Assembly (NCBI GenBank): GCA_028023455.1
Contig: JAQFVV010012394.1
Coordinates: 33,052,650-33,116,649, forward strand
DNA: 64,000 nt
Source: Epiperipatus broadwayi
Lineage: Eukaryota; Onychophora; Udeonychophora; Euonychophora; Peripatidae
Reading direction: 5' to 3'
In this document: in pieces, positions 42,901 through 54,900 of the stretch
Layout: each line of letters opens with the position of its first letter
How positions within the stretch are numbered: position 1 is the first letter of the stretch
Notes under the pieces: model-generated
Seen by the model: the letters and a program-made list of their open reading frames with translations, nothing else
The model's database searches: none
Told to the model about the DNA's origin: nothing
Translations under genes and position numbers: made by a program

Positions 42901-45900
42901 TAAAAATCAATCTTTTAAATATCTTTAAAAAATTTATGCATATATTTTCATGCTAAGATGAGTAAGCTAACATCAGATGAACATAATTATCCATTTTGAA
43001 ATTCATCTATCTATTCATTAGAATAGTTTTCTAAATTTTTTATTTGCTTTAAATATATTGCATTACATTAAAAAAGAGAAAGAAGTGGTTTAAGCTTATG
43101 TCATCATAGTTAATATTGCTAAAATGTCAACTTCTAATATGAATCTTAATAAAGAACAGTTGTTAATTAATATTCTCTTTCTGCTCATTTCTCTCCAATT
43201 CATATTACAATTAGAAATGTGATACAAACGAACTGTATATATTTCAAAAAATCTGCTATAAACTGTTCTTATCTTTACATTTGTTAAATTTAATTGCAAA
43301 TATTTTTTCAAAGAATTTCTGCTATAAATTTTTGTATATGTGCTTTCTCTATGTCAATGAAAGTCTATACTGCCATATCATTTTAAGAAGACAACAAAAT
43401 TGACTTAAATGAAAAAAGACAATTTTCCTTATAAAGGGAAAAGTTATTTTAATGTCTAATCTGAAGAAGGGCATGCTTATTGTATATAATTTTGTTATAT
43501 TTAAAATTATTTGCAGCTATAATTTAGGTATTATATTATTATTTTTAATATTATTTAGGATATTATAAATATGTGTATAATCGTGGTGTCCAAGAAAGAA
43601 AATTGAATAGGATATACAGTAACAGTTTATTCTACGAGTTAAATTTACTATTATTCTGGAGTGCTTTGGATTATTGTTGAAGCTTAAATAAAGGATTTTA
43701 CCCAATATATAACAGCTTTTTTCTATATTTGATATAGGTGTTTATAAACGAAAATATTATAAATGTCAGTATGTATGTAAAAATTTATATAACATATAAA
43801 TTTAATGTTGTCACCATTATGCAATGGCAGTTTCATTGGTATGCATTTAGTATTAGACCAAATGGATGCATTGTATGCCTTCTGTGTGTGCATTCTAGAG
43901 GTATAGTTATATAATTAATTATTATAACTATCAGTTCCATGCCTTATACTATTAATGATATTTCTTTAGGCAATCTTTAGGTGGATATTATATTTCTTAT
44001 TATATGCATTTAGACCCTCCATAAGTGAGAGTGTTTTATTGGTATGGTTTGAATGTAGTTACCATCTGTACATTCGTATTTTATTGGTTTGTATTTTCAT
44101 TATCCACTTTACTATAGAATTAAAATATTAGAGTATATTTTAATAAATTGTAAATATCTAAAAGCAGGCTTATCTTATAATTGATTATTAGCTTTGCTAT
44201 AATTTTAAGCTTAAAATATAATGTGTTGAGTGTATTTGTTTCCTCACACCAATATTAGTGTTATATAAAAGTATTATTTATCTTGCATAATGTTTGTAGC
44301 TATCTTTTTAAAACCTATAAAGTGTCTCCACAATGATTTTTAATGCTGTTTTGGTCATGAAAAATATAATATATTTTACTAATGACATGGATATAGACAT
44401 ATAGATGTATTCTTGTTACTCTATGCATATAATGTTTAAATAAAGACCGTATTAAATTCATAGGACTTTTCAGTAATGATAATTACTTATGTTACAAATT
44501 TTTAGGAATGTTGAATGAAAGGTACATTCTTCATGTGTAAAATATATTAATATTTGAGTATAATTTATTCAATTATTAAAAAAATAATAATGCTTATTGT
44601 AAAAAGAAATTATTAAACTCAGGTGCTTACTATACATATATATAATTTTAATGCGCAAATACGCGCACAACAACCGAGCTTCATCAGGATTAAATAACAA
44701 TATATTATAAACTCAAAATAATTATAATATCTAAAGAATAATGCCCGAGCGCTTTCAAGAGAACTTAGCTCTCATAATCATGGGCAACAAAGAATCATGG
44801 GCAACAAAGAATAAGCATAGCGTGTTGGTATATGCTAATTTACATATATCAGCATATTTTAGCATATACCAACACGCTATGCTTATTCTTTGTTGCCCAT
44901 GATTATGAGAGCTAAGTTCTCTTGAAAGCGCTCGGGCATTATTCTTTAGATATTATAATTATTTTGAGTTTATAATATATTGTTATTTAACCCTGATGAA
45001 GCTCGGTTGTTGTGCGCGTATTTGCGCATTAAAATTATAAATAATGCTTTATTGTAAATTAATATTTTATTGTATAGAAATAATCAGATGTAAATAAATA
45101 TTTTTCGCTAGTAATTAACTATGATTCTGGGCCGTTGCCATTATGACATTATTTGCATTATCACATTTGTTACTCAGAAAATCGACTTTAATAAAGTTTT
45201 ATTATTAATTATTTTATAAGAGTACACTTCAATGGTCACATAAAATTTATTTATCTGCTGTACTTATTGCTCATTTTACCTGCATATTAGAATTTATTAT
45301 TTTCAAGTTTAATCATTCATTTTACTTATTGTTCATTTTTACACGCATTAGCAGAAAATAAATACTATGGTATTTATTTTATTTCAATGTACCTATTATG
45401 TAGTTGGTAGCACAAAATATACCCTTACTGTCTTCTGCAATATTCCATGTTATTACTTATTAAAAGTTACATCAGAAGATATGTAACTTATGTGTTTTAT
45501 AGTTGGTAGAAATGGTATAGTTATAATTGAAAAACTTTAAAATATTTAGAAACGTTTCAATTTGCTATCCATATAATATTTAAGTATTTGAATATTCTAT
45601 TATTGTGTCGTTTCATTTTTGCTTCTTTAAAATATTAATGTTAAGGATAAAACTAAAAGAAAAATATAAAATGTTCAATGTATAGCTTGAATAACATTTA
45701 TAACATTTTAAAAGTTTGAAGTTTATTACTGTTAGCATTTTTCTTGCTCCAAGTGCATTTTGAATTTAAACTTTGAGATAAAGTCATTTTAGAAACTAAG
45801 ATGAAATTTTAAAATTGTAAAAGAACCTATATTTTAAACTAAGTAAAAATAAAACCTGAGATAAGATTTCATTTAATTTGAGAATCTTGCATATTAGCAA

Positions 45901-48900
45901 GTATAATTAATTATTATGTTGTCTATAAAAGGACTCATATTCTGGTGTTTTAAAAATCCATAGCTATTATGGTATCTGTGTGTGTAACTTCTGATTAGAG
46001 CATTTGTGCCAGGGCAACATTCTAGTTTGATGGTGGATTACATAGTCAGTTTTTGGCTTGCCCAATGTGTTGGCTATCAATTGGTTATAAGTTAATGACC
46101 AATGGTGAGTTATAATATAAATGATCTATTTATACTGGTTCATCCATGTAAGATTTTGATTGTAATTATACTGATGCTATGGTTCGATCAAACAAAGATG
46201 GCTGTATAAGTGCTATAAATACTGATTTACAATCCACAAACAATATCAATTATATCTGTAATCCATGAAAATATTCATATTAACATAAATATATATTAAG
46301 ATTACAAAATTTTAAAAAAATATAGTTATTAATAAGTTGAGAACAGATTCTATCTATATTTCACTGAGTGTGTGTTCATCAATTTATTCACTGAAAAATA
46401 CAAAAAACTTACATAATAAGTGTAATACTACTCAAGGCTAAATGGGTTTGTAAATAATCATTAAAAACTAGTCATCATTTAGACAATCCCAATATTAATA
46501 ACAATCAACAATTTCAAACTGTTGTCAAGTCAACATTTCCACCTTTATTGTTATAAGAAGGTTGCCTTGACAACAGTTTGAAATTGTTGATTGTTACTGA
46601 TATTGGAAGGGATTCCACTTTTATTGTTAGAAGGAGGTTGCCTTGACAACAGTTTGAAATTGTTGATTGTTATTGATATAGGAATTGTCTAAGTGTTGAC
46701 TGTTTTTTTAAAAATCTTACTGTACTGTATTTTTATTTTTAAAATAAAATGAATAACAAAATATTTGACTTTTATTTCAGTTAAGTGATATTCTTTTTTT
46801 TTTCAATTAACTTTCTTCTCTTAAAAAATGTAATAGCAGTCTTGTTATCAAGAAACAATGATTTCTCTAATTGTTTTGATGTTTTAAGTTAGTATCTACT
46901 TAAAATATGTTCTTAAATTTTGTAAAACTTTTAGCATTAAGCTTAGAAAGCACTTTATTCTGTGAAATATTGCAGATTAAATTTGGAAAATGTAATAAAA
47001 GGGAATAAGATGTATGCACTTTTAACATAAACTGAAAAAAATATTAATAAGTATGATCATATGAGGCACTTACAGATGAAAAAATGGCTGTTCACATATT
47101 TCTATATTTTGGAGAAACTATATTAGGCTTTAGTAACTTGAGAGGTATAATTTGTAAAGCTAAGTTTTTACTTCAGAAAAAAAATAGTAATAAAATGTAA
47201 TACATATCTAGTTTAAAAAGCAATAAAAAGATTACTAATAATTAATGGAAGCGTAAGTGTAAATGGATATGTAAGTTTTAAAAAGTAATGAAAAATATAT
47301 TTTGTAAAATAAAGGAAACTTTATTTTAATAATTTGAGTTTAAGTCTAATTCAATAAAAAAAGATTGGTTTACAGATAAATTAAACTTAAACAGATAAAG
47401 ATTTAAGTTAAAAACATTCTATAAAATATTACCAAAAGATAATGCAAATGATTATTTTCAAGGTTAGATATAGCTTGATTTAAAATACCAAGAAAACTGT
47501 ATATTGTTAAAATCAAACCATTAAACTATTTTAGGAGCAAACAAATGGAATAAATATTTGAAGCTAATTATTGTGGAATGTGAACAGATGTAATTAGAAG
47601 CCAGATCCTTATCAGAATTCTAAAGATGCATTTAGTAAAATGGATTTACAGTTACATTGGAATGATAGGAACTTTGTAAATGATATCAAGCTAGGCAAAA
47701 AACAGTGAAAATAGTGTGCACAAAAAAGAGTGTGTATTGTCAGCTTTTCTCCACTCATCATGTGCTGTTGTTTGTTGTTGTCACAAGGACCTTTGAAAGT
47801 GAAAGTGTATTATTGATGCAGTGTCCCAGAAAGAGACCACATGTGAGATGGATGGATGAAATAAAAAAGTGTGCATGGGAGATGTGGAGAAGAGAAGCTA
47901 ACGATCGAAAAATATGGTTTAAATTTAGAGAGACCTTCATCCTGCAATGGATTGATAATGGTTGATGATGATGATGATAGTTATCAGCATCACTGTATCA
48001 CAGCAGTTTTTGGAGTCTTCCAATCTACTTCATTAAAAATAAAAATATCTATTTCATAAGATATTTATAGTTGTCAATTATTCTGACTCATGATTATCTA
48101 TATTTATTTATTTTCTTCTGAGAAAATCCATTGAACATTACTTTAATCTTTTTAGCATTTATCTTTAGTCCTACTTTCTTACTTTCACCATATTTTCTGA
48201 AGCTCTAAAACGTTATTTACATAAACAGTTATACCATTTGGAAAATCTACATAATTAAAATAATCTGCCTTTACTTTTCCTCTTTTAGCTTCCCATTTTA
48301 ATCCACAAAATATTTCTTGCAAACTGCAGTAAAAAGTTTTGGAGATATTCAATTTCCTATTATATATCATTTTCAATGTTAGTCTCCTTACTATTACATG
48401 TAATATAATCATTGATGTTGCATTTTGATACATATTCTTCAGAATCTGACAATATTCCAGATCTATATCTTGATGACACAATGCTTTAATCATTGTAGAA
48501 ATGTTTATACAAACAATTAAATGACTTTTCATATTCTATAAATCCAAAGCATAATGGTAACTTATATGTTGCTCAGATTATTATTACAGATGTAAACATA
48601 ATGGATGAAATTATCATAGAAATAAACATACATGGAATGTTTTTGGTAGAAATAATTTAATTTTAGAAGAAAATACCCCTACATGTTTGAAAAGAAAAGC
48701 TTTTAATAAATGAATTTTATTAGTGCTAACTTATCAAACATCACATGATCACCATCTCTATACTAGCACATAATTTGTTGTAAACAAAGGATGTGATGTG
48801 ATGTGATGTATTATGGCTTCTCCTTAAACGAAGTCAAGAATATCTCAGCAATTATGCCCAGATAAACCTGTTAGCCACTTTCTTTTACATTCCCCACTCT

Positions 48901-51900
48901 AAATTTACCCATAATCTTCTCTATCTCATTTCCACAACATAATTTTTGTCAACTCTATAACCTTTATATCTAAATCCCCCTTATCTTTTCCCAAACCCAG
49001 CATAAAAACCAATAATTCACTTTCTGTATAATCACTCTTTTCATATTTATTTTTCCACAACTTCATTATATGTACCCTTTCTGTTTTCAAACATTTACAT
49101 TCAATTAACAAATGCCTAATATTTTCAATTCCTTCCTTACATAATTTACAAAATAAATCACCCATATTTTTCCATTTACATGTATATTCTTTTGTAGCTA
49201 AAGATCCCGTTCGAGCCTTAAACAATAAACTACTTTCCTTACTATTATCATAAATTAACTCACACCTAATATTCTGTTTATTTCTATATATATTTAAACT
49301 CTTTTTACTCTCCATACTATTTCTCCATCTCTCTAACTCCCTAGTCTTTATTAATAAATTTATTCTTTTATCCCATTCCTTATTACTATAACACTCAATA
49401 ATCCTCTTAACACAATCATCCCATCTTTTGTACAAATATACTGATATAAATTCTTTATCCAAATCTTTTGCATAGCGCATTACCTTTCTCACCCATCTTG
49501 TTACCTGCCCTTTACTCATAACCCAATTAAATACTATTTTAGCTATTCTTTCATTATCCATAAACTGCAATCTACCAAACATTTTCATTTTACTTTTTGC
49601 ATCTCTCATATGAAAACTTGACCATCCCATTTCTCCTTGAATTGCCTCCCTTGCTGTCCATACTTCTGCATCCAATGCATGTCTTCCTACTTCCCTTTGA
49701 GCTTTTTCTAAATAATCTAATATCTTTTTACTAACATATAATGCATCATTACCATATGTTAACCCTGCTACTGCAACTCCTTTCCATATAATTCTAGCTA
49801 CATCATATTTATTATATGAAAATACTGTTAATTTCTTTATCAATCCCTTTCTTTTCTTTGCTTCATTTATCAATTTTTTCTCCCATTCATCCAAATAATT
49901 TTTCTGATTACTTAAAATAATTCCCAAATAACTATATCTATTCACCACACTTAACTTAATATCTCCCAATAAAAATTCTACATCTTCTCTTTCCTCAGTA
50001 TTAACCATCATTATATTTGATTTTTCTTCACTAAATTTAATCCCCATCTCTTTACCCACCCTTGCACATGTCCTCAACATAACTTCCATATCTTCTCTTT
50101 TTTCTGCACACAAAAATATATCATCTACAAAAAAAAGACCTGACAAAATATATACTCCCTTACTACCTATTAACGGTATCTCTATCCCTCTTCCTAATCT
50201 TTCTATTGCTCTTTCCATTTCACTCAAATACAACACAAACAAAATAGGTGACATAGGGCATCCTTGCCTTAGTCCCACACCATTTTTAACTTTAATTGAT
50301 TCTATATTCTCTAATTGATATATATAATAATTATTTTCATATAATTTCTTAATAATATCTATTAAAGCTTCATCCATTCCCAAATTTGCTAAACTTATCC
50401 ATAATCTATTTCTATTTACTCTATCATATGCCTTCTCTATATCTATAAAACTCATATATAACTGTTTATCTGCATTCCTACTCATATCCATAAGTTGTGT
50501 AACTACAAATAAACTATCTCCTATACGCCTATCTAATCTAAAACCTCCTTGCATTTCACCCACTACATTATTCCCTTCCATCCATTTTACAACTTTACTA
50601 GCCACCATATACGAGAAAACTTTATATAAAACTGATGTTACCGCTATCGGTCTATAATTATTCAACTTTCTATGATCCTTACCCTTTCCTTTAAATAATA
50701 ACCTTACTCTTGTATTACTCCAACTACTTGGGAAAACTCTATTCTGTGCCATTTTATTAAAACAGGATAATAACTTTACTTTTGCCCTATATCCTAAATT
50801 CATTACCATCTCTGCTGCCCATCCATCTAAACCTCTTGCCTTCCCACTTTTCAATTTCTTCTCTACCTCATTTAGTTCATTTTCTGAAAAACTAATATTC
50901 CCATTACTATATTCTTTCATATTTTCTAATATTCTATCATTCACATCTAACATCTTTTCTATATTCATTACATAACTATTTAAGATTCTCTCTAAATCTT
51001 CTCTAGAACTACACTCAGTTCCCTCATCATCTAGTAATACTAACTCTCTCTCCCCTACATTTCTCCTTTTAATATAATTCCAAAATTTTTTACTTCCATC
51101 TCTTCCACTTTTATTAATATCCTCCAACAATTTACTATTCAATTTCATTCTCTCTCTATAAATATCTATTTTAGCCAACTTCTTCTTTTCTAAGTACTTT
51201 TCCCATTTAGCATTAATATCTTTTTCACTTTCCTTATTCTTAATAGCACACTTATATTCTCTACATGCTTCTTTCCTTTCTTTTACACTTTTACTAATTT
51301 TAATTTTTTTATTACTTTTATTCTTTTCAATATTCTCACCTAAAACCCTATTTGCAACTTTTTCTACTTCTTTACACCAATCCTTATACTCATCCCCAAC
51401 CCACTCTTCCATTATTTCTTCAACTTGTATTTTATACTCTTCCAACTTATTCTTATCATTTACTCTCCATCCACATCTTTCACTATTATGTCTACTTTTA
51501 TTTCTATTCTCCATCACATTACTAACCATTTCAATTACAATGAAATTATGATCACTAGTGCATACTTTTTCTTCATTATCAAATACCTTAATTTTCCGTA
51601 TTTTATTTATTCCCTCTTTCTCTACCAATACATAATCTATTGTGTGAAATATATTATTTCTGGACCATGTGTATTGTCCCTCATAAATATTTAATAAATT
51701 TCCAATACTCAAATTCACTTTCTGACAAAAATTCTTCAAAAGCTGTCCATTTTTATTATCTACATCATCAATTTCTTCAATATGTCCATTCATATCCCCT
51801 ATAACCATTATTCTCTTCCCCTTTTCTTTAAAACTTTGTATATCCTTAACTAAACATTCGTATATGTTACTATTCCACTCCAATATAATTTGACTATCTC

Positions 51901-54900
51901 CAGTAGCTATATAAACTATAGCCACCATCCATTCTTGTCTACCCAACCTTATTTCAAACCACAAGTGTTCTTGACATTTAACAATATTTAAATATTTTTT
52001 TGATATAACACCTATACCACCACCCCTTTTTTCTTTTTCTTTTCTATTTACACCCTGCCATACCAACTGTTCCAAAATAGGTTCTTCTTCTTCTCTTAAA
52101 TGTGTTTCCACTACTGCTAATACTTCAAGCTCTTCATTTTCAATTGTTTTATTTAATTCCATCCACTTTTCTGGTTTCCTACCACCTTGCATATTCAAAA
52201 ACCCAATTTTAACAATTTCTTCTTTCCTAACTACTCTTTTATAAATTCTTTTAATTCTTTCTTCTCCATTACATTTATAAATTACTTTCTTACCATTAAT
52301 TTTACAAACCCATTCCTTCTCCATATCTATATTTATATCAAAATCAAATTCCTTTTGCTTACTTCTTATATTCCATCCATTCTTTTTAATAATATTACAA
52401 TTTAAAAACCCACCCCCCTTTATAAGTTTCCCGAAAAAAATTCTTTATAAATCAAACTCCCTAAAACTTCACTTCCTTGCTTTCCTAAATGCAACCCATC
52501 TTTACTATATAACTCTCTCTTTCCAATAAAACAATCCCACACATCCACAAACATAACATTATTTCTCTCACACAATTTTTTCAATCTCTCATTTATAGAA
52601 CATGCCCTATCTAACAAATAACTCTTGTCAAACCTTGGTAATAATCCAACTATTCCTACTCTTCCTTTAATCATAATCAAATTCCTAATCAAATCTACAT
52701 ACTCATCCATTATTCTCTCTGATGATTCTAATAAATTATTAGTCCCCACCATAACATATACATCTCTACTACCTTGTTTTTTAACTTTATCTGCTACATC
52801 CCTAATTCTAGCTCCAGGCAAACATACTCTTACATACCTACTTCTATTTTCCCTTGCAATTATATCCCCACATTCTCTAATTAGTGAATCTCCTATCAAT
52901 ACTGTTTCATAATCTACTTTTTCTGCTCTATCCATAACATTTTCTAATACCTTCTGGTCCTCCTTATCTATTTCTTCCTTATCATTCCTACTCAATAATT
53001 CCTTTATCTCCTCACATTTTATCTCTAATGATTTTAATTTTACTTCTACATCCTTCAATTCTTCCTCTATCTTATTTATTCTTTGACTAATCATCTCCAT
53101 TACACTATTACTTTCTCCACCCACTATTCTTCGACTATCTACACTTTGAAAACACTTTCTCACCTCTTTTATCATATTAATACACTGACTGCATAACCAT
53201 AAACCTTTTACATCCTTCCTAGTCTTATTTAAACATTTCAAGTGATATACCCCATCACATATAGTACATTCTACTACAGCACGCTTAATTTCCTTTTCCC
53301 GATTATATAAACATTTTGAAATACAAATATAATCCATTTTTTTTATTTTACGTTTTTCGAACGTTATATTTTTCTTAAAAGTAAATCTTTTAATAACAAA
53401 TTTACAAAAAACTAATCAACAAAATAACTTTTAAAAATAAAAAAATAATAATAATTCTATATATAAAATAACAATATATAAATAAAACAAAACAAAAAAT
53501 AAATAATAACTTTTTTAAAAAATTTCTATATATAAATAACGTTTTTCGAACGTTATATTTTTCTTAAAAGTAAATCTTTTAATAACAAATTTACAAAAAA
53601 CTAATCAACAAAATAACTTTTTAAAAATAAAAAAATAATAATAATTCTATATATAAAATAACAATATATAAATAATAAAACAAAACAAAAAATAAATAAT
53701 AACTTTTTAAAAAAATTTCTATATATATAAATAACAAACTGAAAAAACTTTAAAACAAATAAAAAACACAATTTTCAATCTTTCAAATACTCTTAACCAC
53801 TAATTACACTTTCACACACAATAATAATTAATAAATATTAATGCTCTCAGACTAAACAAATTAAAAGAAAAATTTTTTGTTTGCTTATCTGATAGCTTAT
53901 ATTGCCTAGATGCAAAACTCCCCATACAGTAGTGCCACCCTGTGCCAAACAGAGTAATCAATGGATGCCAGAAGGCTTGTGCATAAAATCCCTATCTAGT
54001 GCCTACTCATCCAATATTCCCAGACTAGTTTCTGGCTTGTGGCCATCATCAGTGAGGACCTTGGATCTGAGAGCACTGCACCTAGATCTTAGGATCTAAT
54101 GCAACCCTCCAGCAGCCACCTTTTAACTCTACTTTACTACAAAACTATGAGAATGAAATTGAAAACATTGTTAATATCTTCAATCTAAGCTCAATAGCTT
54201 ATATAGTCATATGGGTCTGAAGCACCCATACATTTTGGTGTCTTTGGCTCTTAAACAACCATAGCCACCATTATCCTATTAGGCAGGATTGGTGTTAAAC
54301 CATCAAACATCACATGATCACCATCTCTATACTAGCACATAATTTGTTGTAAACAAAGGCAAAACTCCCCAAGACCTGGACACTTAACAGAAGAACAATT
54401 TAGAGACTTCAGACCATTTAACTAAGTATGGAAAGATGCATGGTAGGAATCACAAAAAGAGACTGAAAATAACATACATGGGTGAGATATCAAATAGGCA
54501 TCATTGAGATCATTGAAATAATTAAAAAAGTAAAATTGAGCTGCATTAGATATGTTTCTAGAAGAGATGATAATAGAGGAGTTGCAGTTTTAAATGAATC
54601 CCAAGAAATTGTAAATGATCTAGAAGAGACCTCACATGAGATAAATAGCTGAAAGAAGGTTGTTTACTAGTGTACTGGGGAAAAGAGAGATTAGAATTCA
54701 GAAAAACTCATTTAAACTTGGTGATCCTATATCTTTTATTATAGGTGTAAAAGGATACATTAATTAATCAAAAGAATATTTTTCATTTTGCTTTGAAGTC
54801 ATTGTTAGTGGAATTCAATGATTTATTTTTATGAAATTATAAAATCAATTAAACAATTTATGAAAGTTATTAACTAATGAAAATTATTGATCATAATTGC

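Larger units (their letters stand above)
48791..53911 (-). mobile_element. Full-length LINE with PHD/SGNH ORF1 and EN-RT ORF2
   Basis: A 5.1-kb element on the minus strand: 5' leader with a 189-bp tandem repeat (53351-53735), ORF1 (53337-52420), a 95-nt gap, ORF2 (52324-48926), a short 3' untranslated region and a CATCA-type pentanucleotide tail (48808-48791). Both ORFs are uninterrupted, so it is likely young. ORF1 proteins with a PHD-like finger and an esterase domain are known from CR1-type LINEs; clade assignment by eye is not safe. It lies in a 25-kb arrestin intron. Confidence 0.93.

Noticed and set aside
52625-52912. 95-aa plus-strand ORF (and those at 51425 and 52187)
   Set aside because: Antisense shadows of LINE ORF1 and ORF2.
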